From positions 682,001 through 746,000 of the forward strand of contig NZMW01000001.1 in the NCBI GenBank assembly GCA_002694685.1: DNA of 64,000 nucleotides, read 5' to 3'. Shown here in pieces: positions 26,819 to 35,040 of the stretch (positions within the stretch are counted from its first letter, which is position 1; every line of letters begins with the position of its first letter). The notes beneath the pieces are model-generated. The model searched no databases, was not told where the DNA came from, and saw nothing but the letters and a program-made list of their open reading frames with translations. The stretch comes from Balneola sp. (GTDB lineage Bacteria > Bacteroidota > Rhodothermia > Balneolales > Balneolaceae). A program made the position numbers and the translations under genes.

Positions 26819-27859
26819 ATGAAACGTTTACTTTTACTGTTAGCTTTTACAACACTTTTTGTTTCCTGTGATCTCGTCAACTCCGTAACCGGGAATGAGG
26901 ATGAAGCCGTTAAACTCTACCCTGTTTTGGTAGATGGAGACTGGGGCTATATCAACCAAAAAGGTGAGATGATACTTGAACCTGATTACCAAAATGCTCG
27001 CCCTTTCCATGAGGGACTGGCTGCTATTCGTGAATCCTGGGGCTGGAAGTACATCGATTCCAAAGGTGAGGTCAAAATTGAAGGGAATTTCAGCGACATA
27101 AATAATTTCTCGGGCGGCAAAGCAGCTGTTCGGTTCGATGGCAGATGGGGTTATATCAATAAGTCCGGCAATTTTGCCATCAATCCTATGTTCAGAACCG
27201 CTTCAGCCTTTTCTGATGGACGAGCTTTTGTACGAAGCATAGATTATTCCAACTATTACTACATCAATGAAAATGGAGACAAAATTGAATCCGTAGGTCT
27301 CCCGGATGACATTGATTACATCGAAGAAAATCAGTTTAGAAATGGCCGCGCTATGGTTAGCGATGATGATCTCTTTGGATACATCGATAAATCAGGGAAC
27401 ACCATTGTAGATCTCAAATATGCTGAAGCCCGACCGTTTTCAAATCAATTGGCTGCGGTTAAAATCAGTGATCGCTGGGGTTTTATTGGTGATAATGGTG
27501 AAGTTTCTATCTCACCTGCTTTTATAAGCGTCGGTGATTTTGGGGACGGCCTCGCTCCGGCCCGCGCTAACTCAAACGCATTTGGCTACATCAATAAGTC
27601 CGGTGAATTTGTGATTAGTGAGCAGTTTCAACAAGCCGGCACCTTTTCAGAAGAACGGGCTCCGGTTATGCTCAACAACAAATGGACCTTTATTGATAAA
27701 TCTGGAAATCAAATTACCAGTGCAAAGTTTGATGAGGTTGAACCATTCTACAACGGATTGGCCAGAGTAACCATCTATGTTCCTGTAGAAGATGAGATTG
27801 AAGAGAATTACGGCTACATAAATAAATCAGGCGATTATGTCTGGTACCCTACCCGATAG
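26819..27859 (+). CDS. WG-repeat lipoprotein 2
   Basis: A 346-residue paralogue of the gene before it. The same post-lipobox sequence CDLVNSVTGNEDE and the same ending GEY/GDYVWYPTR show tandem duplication. The lipobox is LFVSC. Repeats include GDWGYINQKGEMILEPDYQ, RWGYINKSGNFAINPMF and RWGFIGDNGEVSISPAF. The two copies have diverged along their whole length, so the duplication is not recent and both copies seem to be kept. Probably a surface or periplasmic scaffold working with the DUF1501/DUF1800 pair. Confidence 0.85.
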   Translation: MKRLLLLLAFTTLFVSCDLVNSVTGNEDEAVKLYPVLVDGDWGYINQKGEMILEPDYQNARPFHEGLAAIRESWGWKYIDSKGEVKIEGNFSDINNFSGGKAAVRFDGRWGYINKSGNFAINPMFRTASAFSDGRAFVRSIDYSNYYYINENGDKIESVGLPDDIDYIEENQFRNGRAMVSDDDLFGYIDKSGNTIVDLKYAEARPFSNQLAAVKISDRWGFIGDNGEVSISPAFISVGDFGDGLAPARANSNAFGYINKSGEFVISEQFQQAGTFSEERAPVMLNNKWTFIDKSGNQITSAKFDEVEPFYNGLARVTIYVPVEDEIEENYGYINKSGDYVWYPTR

Positions 27860-27888
27860 ATCGTTCGAGTAGGTTTTTTTGTAACACC

Positions 27889-27909
27889 GAGTGCTTTTTT
27901 CACTCTTTT
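27889..27909 (+). terminator. Weak terminator-like hairpin after the WG operon
   Basis: GAGTG (27889-27893) and CACTC (27901-27905) flank a T-rich loop and precede TTTTA. The stem has only 5 bp. Confidence 0.35.
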
Positions 27910-27927
27910 AGTAAAAAAGGAAAAGCA

Positions 27928-28053
27928 ATGATTTCAGAACAAATAATTCAGGATTATTTAGAACAGGAAAACGACTATTCAAGTAGGGTTACCAAAGTTA
28001 AAATAGCCTTGCTTGTAATTTCACTAACCGGCCTAATCTTCTTTTCTTTGTAA
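27928..28053 (+). CDS. Small single-span membrane peptide (41 aa)
   Basis: A 41-residue reading frame, MISEQIIQDYLEQENDY at the start, then SSRVTKVK, then a hydrophobic helix IALLVISLTGLIFFSL to the stop. RBS-like GGAAAA lies 6-11 nt before the ATG. The charged soluble half, the positive stop-transfer patch and a clean hydrophobic tail look like a real small membrane protein. No partner is evident; the TspO gene starts 77 nt downstream. Confidence 0.5.
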   Translation: MISEQIIQDYLEQENDYSSRVTKVKIALLVISLTGLIFFSL

Positions 28054-28130
28054 CCGGCTGAAACCTACTTCTATTTTTTACTATTTTAAGGAATTCACCT
28101 TTTATCTATCCATGTTGGACGATAAATTAA

Positions 28131-28616
28131 ATGCATTCCATGAAAATACCTTTTTGGGCAAAAATATTGTTCGGGATTCTTATCTGTAATGCTGTCGGAC
28201 TCGCTGCCAGTACGGTAACAATCCCCGCGATCTCGGAGTGGTACGTTACACTCAATAAACCCTCATTCAACCCTCCTGACTGGTTATTTGGTCCTGTTTG
28301 GACTCTGCTCTACACTTTAATGGGAATCTCTGCAGCTGCTGTTTGGCAAGCCGGAACTCACAAGCCTGAAGTAGTGCAAGCCCTGCAATTCTTTGGGCTG
28401 CAATTACTGTTTAACGGGCTTTGGTCGTTTCTCTTTTTTGGGCTCAAAAATCCAACACTGGCTTTTACTGAAATCATTTGCCTGCTGATTCTTATTATAA
28501 TCACATTCTTGAAATTCAAGCCCATAAAATACTGGGCGAGTTGGCTGTTAATTCCCTATATACTGTGGGTTGCATTTGCTTCGGTACTAAATTTATCGAT
28601 CGTTATTCTGAATTAA
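28131..28616 (+). CDS. tspO: TspO/MBR family tryptophan-rich sensory protein
   Basis: A 161-residue, five-helix membrane protein. Family marks: WYVTLNKPSFNPPDWLFGPVW (residues about 37-57; prolines and tryptophans conserved), then LLYTLMGISAAAVW and LLFNGLWSFLFFGLKNP. TspO binds tetrapyrroles and other ligands and affects porphyrin and stress responses; in photo- or rhodopsin-bearing bacteria it is common. An in-frame second ATG at 28140 is an equally good start. DUF427 follows 13 nt downstream and may be co-transcribed. Confidence 0.92.
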   Translation: MHSMKIPFWAKILFGILICNAVGLAASTVTIPAISEWYVTLNKPSFNPPDWLFGPVWTLLYTLMGISAAAVWQAGTHKPEVVQALQFFGLQLLFNGLWSFLFFGLKNPTLAFTEIICLLILIIITFLKFKPIKYWASWLLIPYILWVAFASVLNLSIVILN

Positions 28617-28629
28617 GGACTCTCTACCT

Positions 28630-29184
28630 ATGACTAAACTTCCAAGCTGGGCACAATCGGGGCGATCACAATGGGAGTATCATGGTCAAAAGCGCCCAAA
28701 ATTTGCTGCCAAACCCAAAGAAGGACAAGAATCGGTTTGGGATTACCCTCGCCCACCAAAGCTTGATCCTGATGAAAGAGAAGTGCTGGTTATATTTGCC
28801 AACAAGATCATTGCTCACAGCACCAATGCCATTCGTGTTTTGGAAACCGCAAGCCCCCCCACTTTTTATGTTCCTCCAACTGATGTAAACATCAAATATC
28901 TGAAAAAAACAGTGGGCGAATCAAAATGTGAATGGAAAGGAGAAGCTACTTATTGGGATGTTGTGGTAGAGAATGAAAAAGCCGAACGAGGAGCTTGGTC
29001 GTACCCAAAACCTTTCCAGGATTTCTATAAAATTAAAAGTTACCTCGCTTTTTATCCATCTAAAATGGATTGCTATGTAAACGGCGAACATGTAAAACCA
29101 CAGCCGGGTGGTTTCTACGGTGGTTGGATTACCAAAGAAATTGTAGGTCCGGTTAAAGGGGAATCAGACGAAACCTATTTGTAA
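28630..29184 (+). CDS. DUF427 domain-containing protein
   Basis: A 184-residue soluble protein with the DUF427 pattern: VIFANKIIAHSTNAIRVLET, PTFYVPPTDV, CEWKGEATYWDVVV, AAW-type motif RGAWSYPKP, and a final GGFYGGWITKEIVGPVKG. The fold is known from structural genomics; its function is not. It follows tspO closely, suggesting joint expression. Confidence 0.88.
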   Translation: MTKLPSWAQSGRSQWEYHGQKRPKFAAKPKEGQESVWDYPRPPKLDPDEREVLVIFANKIIAHSTNAIRVLETASPPTFYVPPTDVNIKYLKKTVGESKCEWKGEATYWDVVVENEKAERGAWSYPKPFQDFYKIKSYLAFYPSKMDCYVNGEHVKPQPGGFYGGWITKEIVGPVKGESDETYL

Positions 29185-29255
29185 ACACTTGTGAGCTTCT
29201 TTCAGAATTGAATTATACCACCTATTTTCTGCCGACAACTAAATCAAAGACTGCC

Positions 29256-31301
29256 ATGCTTTTAAGACGCCAATCTATCTTATCCTTTATATTTCTTCTC
29301 ATTTTCTCCATTTCAGCATCTGCCCAGGTTGATGAATCCTATTTTGACTATATGGATTTATTCGACCTTCAGATGGTTGGTACTCCGGCAATATCTCCGG
29401 ATGGGAAAACCGTTATTTACGAACGCCATCAGTTTGATGCGATGACAGACCGCCGGTTTGTGAACCTTTGGAGCATCTCTTTTTCCGGTGATAACCATAT
29501 CCCACTTACTTCAGGAACCGATTACTATGGAAATGTGGCTTGGTCACCCAGTGGCAATCGAATCGCTTATACCTCCAGCAATGAAGGGTCCAACCAAATT
29601 TTTGTTCGATGGATGGATTCCGGTGCAACCTCTTCCATCACCAACCTTACTGAAAGTCCCGGCAACATAAGTTGGTCACCGGATGGCAGCAGGATCTTGT
29701 TCTCCAAATTTGTTCCGGCTTCTTCATCATCTCGAATTGCTAACCTGCCTTCTCCTCCCGAAGGAGCCAAATGGGAGAAATCAGCCGTAGTTATTGATAA
29801 AGCTGTTTACCGAAGAGATGGCGGCGGATACGTAGATGACGGATATACTCATCTATTTTTAATTTCAGCTGAAGGCGGTGCCCCCCGACAGATTACCTCT
29901 GGAAACTATGATTACAACGATGCAACCTGGACTCCTGACGGGCAACACATCATGTTTACTTCTGATCGTTCTGATGATGCAGACCTCGATCCTAATAACG
30001 AGCAGATTTATCAGATAAATATTGAATCCGGCGAAATAACTCAGATCACAGACAAACGAGGACCGCACGGAAACCCAAAAATCTCTCCTGACGGTAAATT
30101 AATTGCCTATACCGGCTATGTAGACGAATTTGTTGGATATCAGCAAGGGGAACTTTACATCATGAACCGCGATGGCTCTAACCAAAGAAGTATTTCTGAA
30201 GATTTTGACGAAAGTATTTCTTCTATCACTTGGGCCAATAACAGCAAGTCCCTTTTCTTTAGGTATGATGAAGAAGGAAACAGTAAAGTGGGCAATATTA
30301 ACCTTGATGGTGATATTACTTCAATTGCTCAAAACTTAGGAAGTCCATCATCCGGTCGACCTTACGGTGGTGGTTCTTATTCTGTATCCAAAAACGGACG
30401 GTTTGCATTTTCGGCAATCACAACAACAAGGCCTACAGAATTAGCGGGGGGACATTTCCCTACCAAAATGGCGAATAGAACGCTCACTGATCTTAACGGT
30501 GAGTTTTTTGCATCAACTAAAGTAGGCTCTACTGAAGAGTTTTGGGTAGAATCATCCGTGGATGACTTCAAAGTTCAGGGCTGGATTATAACTCCACCCG
30601 ATTTCGATCCAACCAAAAAATACCCCATGATTTTAGAAATTCATGGTGGTCCGCATACCAACTATGGCAGCCGGTTTACTCCGGAACTTCAGTTCATGGC
30701 AAGCCGTGGATATGTAGTTGTTTATACCAATCCAAGAGGAAGTACCAGCTATGGAGAAGAGTTTGCGGCCTATATCAATCACAATTACCCAAGTGAAGAC
30801 CACGACGATCTTATGGATGCCGTAGATTACGTAGTTGATCAAGGATATATCGATGAAGACAACCTATTTATAACCGGTGGTAGCGGCGGTGGAGTTTTAA
30901 GTGCATGGGCTATCGGTAAAACGGACAGGTTCAGTGCAGCAGTAGTCGCAAAGCCCGTGATCAACTGGTTTAGTTTTGCCTTAACAGCGGATGGAAGTCC
31001 TTACTACAGCAAATATTGGTTCACCAAAAAGCCCTGGGAAGATCCGGACCAATACTTTGAACGCTCTCCTATTTCTTTGGTTGGAAATGTTTCTACACCA
31101 ACCATGTTGCTTACCGGTGAACAGGATTACAGAACACCGATGAGTGAAACGGAACAATATTATGCCGCTTTAAAATTGCAAAACGTCGATGCTGCTATGG
31201 TACGCATTCAGGGTTCCGGTCATGGGATTGCTGGAAAACCAAGTAACCTCTTCCGCAAAGTAGCTTACATTGTGGGCTGGTTCGATATGTACAAAGAATA
31301 G
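29256..31301 (+). CDS. Secreted S9-family prolyl-oligopeptidase-like peptidase
   Basis: About 681 residues from the ATG at 29256, which starts directly with signal peptide LLRRQSILSFIFLLIFSISA; the longer frame from a TTG at 29208 adds a polar run and is rejected. An N-terminal beta-propeller (TolB/WD40-like: MVGTPAISPDGKTVIYER, VAWSPSGNRIAYTSSNEG, ISWSPDGSRILFS) is followed by the peptidase domain with EIHGGPHTNYG, nucleophile GGSGGG (Ser about residue 543), Asp in TGEQDYRTP and His in GSGHGI. Probably trims oligopeptides or acyl-peptides in the periplasm. A double hairpin follows it at 31308-31366. Confidence 0.9.
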   Translation: MLLRRQSILSFIFLLIFSISASAQVDESYFDYMDLFDLQMVGTPAISPDGKTVIYERHQFDAMTDRRFVNLWSISFSGDNHIPLTSGTDYYGNVAWSPSGNRIAYTSSNEGSNQIFVRWMDSGATSSITNLTESPGNISWSPDGSRILFSKFVPASSSSRIANLPSPPEGAKWEKSAVVIDKAVYRRDGGGYVDDGYTHLFLISAEGGAPRQITSGNYDYNDATWTPDGQHIMFTSDRSDDADLDPNNEQIYQINIESGEITQITDKRGPHGNPKISPDGKLIAYTGYVDEFVGYQQGELYIMNRDGSNQRSISEDFDESISSITWANNSKSLFFRYDEEGNSKVGNINLDGDITSIAQNLGSPSSGRPYGGGSYSVSKNGRFAFSAITTTRPTELAGGHFPTKMANRTLTDLNGEFFASTKVGSTEEFWVESSVDDFKVQGWIITPPDFDPTKKYPMILEIHGGPHTNYGSRFTPELQFMASRGYVVVYTNPRGSTSYGEEFAAYINHNYPSEDHDDLMDAVDYVVDQGYIDEDNLFITGGSGGGVLSAWAIGKTDRFSAAVVAKPVINWFSFALTADGSPYYSKYWFTKKPWEDPDQYFERSPISLVGNVSTPTMLLTGEQDYRTPMSETEQYYAALKLQNVDAAMVRIQGSGHGIAGKPSNLFRKVAYIVGWFDMYKE

Positions 31302-31307
31302 CAATTA

Positions 31308-31366
31308 ACTTTCAGAGTTCTGCTTACAGTTTTAATGCTAATAGCTGTAAGCTGACTACTGAAAGC
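31308..31366 (+). terminator. Nested hairpins between the peptidase and antiporter genes
   Basis: Inner stem GCTTACAG/CTGTAAGC (31322-31329 with 31345-31352) inside outer stem CTTTCAG/CTGAAAG (31309-31315 with 31359-31365). The right arm ACTGAAAGCT recurs in the hairpin at 33447-33488. No strong T-tract. Confidence 0.4.
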
Positions 31367-31410
31367 TTCTCATTTAACAAACACACTCACTCCAAACTAT
31401 CCAGGCCTAC

Positions 31411-33438
31411 ATGCTCTTTGCTGTTAGTCTTCCCTTTTTAAACGAAATCGTTGCCCTTTTCATGGTCAGCGTTCTCATTGCCTACATTTGTTATAGAATT
31501 AAGCTGGTTCCTATTGCCGGCTTCCTGATTGCCGGAGTAATTATTGGCCCTAATGCCCTTGGTATTGTTCAAGACCAGGAATTGGTTGATATGCTGGCTG
31601 AAATCGGGATTATACTTCTGCTGTTTACCATCGGGATTGAATTCAGTTTAGACAAACTTTCACGGATCCGAAATGCGATTTTTATAGGTGGCGGCTTACA
31701 AGTTTTGCTTAGTGTCGGAGCTGTAGTCGGTATTTTAATGTACTTCGGGGTGGATTGGAAAGTTGGAATCTACACCGGCTGCCTTGTTGCTCTAAGTTCT
31801 ACGGCTATTATTCTCGGACTTTTCAGCGAACAAGGAAAAACCGACACCCCGGTAGGCAGGCTTTCTTTGGCTGTACTTATTTTTCAGGATTTTGCCATCA
31901 TCGCTATGGTGTTACTGGTCCCAATTTTATCAGGGCAAAGCGAATCAGTTACAGACTTGTTTGTTGTACTTGGGAAGGCCATTCTTTTAATCATAGTCGT
32001 TGTTTTGCTAGCCCGAAAAATAGTCCCCTGGATTTTAGACAAAGTAGCCAAAACCCGCCGACAAGAACTCTTCCTCCTTACCGTGATTGCTATCTGTTTT
32101 GGAACCGCAGCTCTTACCAACCTTGCGGATGTCAGCCTTGCCCTCGGCGCTTTCCTTGCCGGTTTAGTTGTTAGTGAAAGTCATTACAGCGACCATGCCA
32201 TTAGTGAAATTCTACCCCTTAAAACTATTTTTAACGCCGTTTTCTTTGTTTCTGTAGGAATGCTGCTCGATTTACAGTTTGTACTGGAAAATCCATTATT
32301 ACTACTAGGAGTAGCAGCCGGAGTTTTATTATTGAAGTTTATCTTGAGCTCTATAAGCTTATTAACGCTTGGCTACCCTATTCGAATTGCAGCTGCCTCA
32401 GGTATTGTACTTGCTCAAATTGGGGAATTTTCTTTTGTACTGGAAAGAGCCGGACGGGTCGCAGGTCTTACTCCTGGCGGCTTTGGAGAAATGGGTTCAC
32501 AAACCTTTATTGCCGTTTCCGTTTTGCTAATGCTACTCACCCCTCTTTTTCTTCATTTCAGCCCAAACATTGGGAATTTATTAGCCAAAACGCCGCTCAA
32601 ACATATTGGAAAAAAGCAGAAAGAAACTGAAGAAGAGGAAGGACATGAGGATTTAGAAGATCATGTAATCATCATTGGATACGGTCCGGCTGGTCGAAAC
32701 CTTTCCCGGGTTTTGAGAGAATCAGGTATTCCGTTTATTGTGATTGAGATGAATCCAGAATCCGTAAATGAAATGCATCGAAATGGCATTCCGGCTATTT
32801 ATGGTGATGCTTCCAGAACTCACATTTTAGAACATGCTCAGGTTCTGAAGGCCAAACTTTGTGTGATCGCTATTAATGATCCGGCAATCAGTCCACGAAT
32901 AATCAAGCTCGCAAACTACCTCAACCCTACCATCCAAATCATTGTAAGAACCCGCTATTTATCTGAAGCCGATTTCCTGGAAAAAGCTGGAGCCGATATC
33001 GTAGTTCCTGAAGAAATGGAGACCACCGTCCGCCTATTTTCAAATGTTTTAAAGGCATACATGATCTCTAACGAGGAAATTGAACAGCATATTCGGGAAT
33101 TACGAGCGGAAGACTACGAGATTATGCGGGGAAGCATTCAGGAAGCACACTTAATGGTATTGCAAGGTCTAGATGAGGAAGGACTTCATACCCGCGCAGT
33201 AGTAGTTAAGGAAGGATCTTTTGCAGCCGGAAAGTCTTTGGCTGACCTGAAGCTCAGAAATGATTTTGAGATTACCGTTCTCACTGTAAATCGTGGAGAG
33301 AAGAATATCGGAAATCCTTCCGGAGACTTTACCCTCCAGCCCGGAGACAGACTTGTAATGGTTGGGCTTGCAAACCGTTTTGCTCAAGCAGCAGAAATTT
33401 TCAGAGAGTCTAAAAACCCTATCGACTTTGAAGAATAG
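31411..33438 (+). CDS. CPA2-family cation:proton antiporter with RCK/TrkA domains (KefB-like)
   Basis: A 675-residue inner-membrane antiporter. The Na_H_Exchanger region spans about 1-385 with some 12 helices (IAYICYRIKLVPIAGFLIAG, LGLFSEQGKTDTPVGRLSLA, ALGAFLAGLVVSES). A TrkA_N Rossmann domain starts near residue 415 (HVIIIGYGPAGRNLSRVL, i.e. GxGxxG), and a TrkA_C domain ends the protein (GSFAAGKSLADLKLRNDFEITV). This layout is that of K+/H+ efflux systems gated by nucleotide. Inference: potassium and pH homeostasis in a salt-adapted organism. The motif ACACTCACTC lies 18 nt upstream of the start. Confidence 0.92.
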   Translation: MLFAVSLPFLNEIVALFMVSVLIAYICYRIKLVPIAGFLIAGVIIGPNALGIVQDQELVDMLAEIGIILLLFTIGIEFSLDKLSRIRNAIFIGGGLQVLLSVGAVVGILMYFGVDWKVGIYTGCLVALSSTAIILGLFSEQGKTDTPVGRLSLAVLIFQDFAIIAMVLLVPILSGQSESVTDLFVVLGKAILLIIVVVLLARKIVPWILDKVAKTRRQELFLLTVIAICFGTAALTNLADVSLALGAFLAGLVVSESHYSDHAISEILPLKTIFNAVFFVSVGMLLDLQFVLENPLLLLGVAAGVLLLKFILSSISLLTLGYPIRIAAASGIVLAQIGEFSFVLERAGRVAGLTPGGFGEMGSQTFIAVSVLLMLLTPLFLHFSPNIGNLLAKTPLKHIGKKQKETEEEEGHEDLEDHVIIIGYGPAGRNLSRVLRESGIPFIVIEMNPESVNEMHRNGIPAIYGDASRTHILEHAQVLKAKLCVIAINDPAISPRIIKLANYLNPTIQIIVRTRYLSEADFLEKAGADIVVPEEMETTVRLFSNVLKAYMISNEEIEQHIRELRAEDYEIMRGSIQEAHLMVLQGLDEEGLHTRAVVVKEGSFAAGKSLADLKLRNDFEITVLTVNRGEKNIGNPSGDFTLQPGDRLVMVGLANRFAQAAEIFRESKNPIDFEE

Positions 33439-33446
33439 ATATAAAA

Positions 33447-33488
33447 TCAGCTTTCAGTAATTATAATCTAATCTTTACTGAAAGCTGA
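33447..33488. terminator. Perfect 13-bp-stem hairpin between convergent genes
   Basis: TCAGCTTTCAGTA (33447-33459) pairs perfectly with TACTGAAAGCTGA (33476-33488) around a 16-nt A+T-rich loop. It lies between the antiporter and the convergent DUF1761 gene and could end transcripts from both sides, although a T-tract is absent. Confidence 0.55.
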
Positions 33489-33512
33489 AGTCTAACTGCT
33501 TAAAGCCTAAAA

Positions 33513-33932
33513 TTACTTCCAAGCACCAAGGATTAAACCCATCAACGTAAATACAACAATCCAAAAGCCTCCGTTAATAAACATATAGGACCAGGGCTTT
33601 TGCTCATAAAGGGCATTCACACCAATGGCTGTAGCTACCCATCCAAATCCTGTTAAAAATCCATAGAAAGCCCCAGTGCCCGCTGTTACCTGTTCAGCTG
33701 CTGTCGGATCACCATAGAAAAACATGGCCAGACAAAACGCCATTATAAACTGCAGAACGAAAGTGACACCAAAGATTTTCCCCATGTTTCCGTTTTGAGC
33801 ATCTTCTTCCGTCATTCCCACCAAGGCCATCCATTTCTTTCCAAACAAAGGCCCGTACCATACAAAACCTATTCCAAAACCAACTAGCGTGGCTGCCACT
33901 ACAGCTAGCCAGTTTATTGCAGACATTTCCAT
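33513..33932 (-). CDS. DUF1761 membrane protein
   Basis: A 139-residue membrane protein with four hydrophobic segments. The N-terminus WLAVVAATLVGFGIGFVWYGPLFGKKWM carries the DUF1761 hallmark WYGPLFGKxW. Function unknown. It stands alone, convergent to the antiporter. Confidence 0.85.
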   Translation of the reverse strand: MEMSAINWLAVVAATLVGFGIGFVWYGPLFGKKWMALVGMTEEDAQNGNMGKIFGVTFVLQFIMAFCLAMFFYGDPTAAEQVTAGTGAFYGFLTGFGWVATAIGVNALYEQKPWSYMFINGGFWIVVFTLMGLILGAWK

Positions 33933-34129
33933 TTTTCCTTCCTATTTAATTAGTGTTTAATAAACCTGATTCCTTGTTACCCCATGAATCACAGTCAATT
34001 AACTAATTTTATAAATCATGCACAATTCTCCTAATAATAAATGCCGAATAATCACTTTTAGAGGATCAAGCTTTTGCTCAAGATTTCTTACCTTCTGTCT
34101 CATAAAGATCATTGAACAAAATCAGTAGC

Positions 34130-35029
34130 ATGAAATATCCTGATTTCAACCAAACGATACCCATCGATAATGTTGGAGTTGAAGAACGAGTATCCAGGTT
34201 GAACAAACGCAGTATCAAGAAAGAATCAAAAGTTCAGGCTTTAAAACTCGCCTTGAGCATGATTGATCTGACCACCCTGGAAGGAAAAGATTCGCCAGGG
34301 AAAGTCATCCAGCTTTGCAAGAAAGCAAAACAACCTCATCCTTCTATGCCAAACCTGCCTACTGTTGCAGCGGTATGTGTGTACCCAAGTATGGTTGGTA
34401 TTGCCAAGAAAGAACTTAAAGGAACAGATATCAACGTAGCGAGTGTGGCAACAGCTTTCCCAAGTGGACAGGCTCCTCTTTCTATGCGACTTGAAGATAC
34501 CAAGTTTGCCGTTTCTGAAGGTGCTGATGAAATTGATATGGTTATTAGCCGTGGTGCCTTTTTGAAAGGTGACTTCGAATTAGTTTTCGATGAGATTGCA
34601 GCCGTCAAAGAAGCCTGCGGTGATGCTCATTTAAAAGTGATTTTAGAAACCGGCGAACTTCACACTTATGAAAATGTTCGCAAAGCCAGCGATTTAGCTA
34701 TGCATGCCGGGGCTGACTTTATAAAAACCTCAACCGGGAAAATGAGTCCTGCAGCCACACAACCTGTAACCTTGGTAATGCTGGAAGCCATTCGTGATTT
34801 TTATTACGAAACTGACAAGATGATTGGCATGAAACCAGCCGGTGGAATAAGAACTGCGAAACAAGCTATCCAATATCTGGTTATAGTAAAAGAAACACTA
34901 GGTGCTGCCTGGCTTAATAACGAATATTTCAGATTTGGAGCCAGTTCCTTGACTAATGATTTGCTCATGCAGATCGTGAAACAAGATACCGGCAATTACC
35001 AATCACTTGATTATTTTTCTGCTGATTAA
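34130..35029 (+). CDS. deoC: Deoxyribose-phosphate aldolase
   Basis: About 299 residues from ATG 34130; the 18-nt extension to a TTG is not supported. It cleaves 2-deoxyribose-5-phosphate to glyceraldehyde-3-phosphate and acetaldehyde. Motifs: MIDLTTLEGKDSP near residue 45, VCVYPSMVGIAKKEL near 88, EIDMVISRGAF near 140, HLKVILETGEL near 170 and the Schiff-base lysine in FIKTSTGKMSP (about K199). The class is the longer eukaryote/Bacteroidota-type enzyme. The two aldehyde dehydrogenase genes 11 and 18 nt downstream could handle the acetaldehyde released. Confidence 0.93.
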   Translation: MKYPDFNQTIPIDNVGVEERVSRLNKRSIKKESKVQALKLALSMIDLTTLEGKDSPGKVIQLCKKAKQPHPSMPNLPTVAAVCVYPSMVGIAKKELKGTDINVASVATAFPSGQAPLSMRLEDTKFAVSEGADEIDMVISRGAFLKGDFELVFDEIAAVKEACGDAHLKVILETGELHTYENVRKASDLAMHAGADFIKTSTGKMSPAATQPVTLVMLEAIRDFYYETDKMIGMKPAGGIRTAKQAIQYLVIVKETLGAAWLNNEYFRFGASSLTNDLLMQIVKQDTGNYQSLDYFSAD

Positions 35030-35040
35030 AAAAATATCCT

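Noticed and set aside
25880-27850. Periodic DNA similarity that could suggest a repeat array
   Set aside because: The periodicity comes from coding WG repeats of about 40 residues; there are no identical repeats or spacers as in CRISPR.
29208-29255. TTG-initiated N-terminal extension of the S9 peptidase
   Set aside because: The ATG at 29256 starts exactly at a standard signal peptide.
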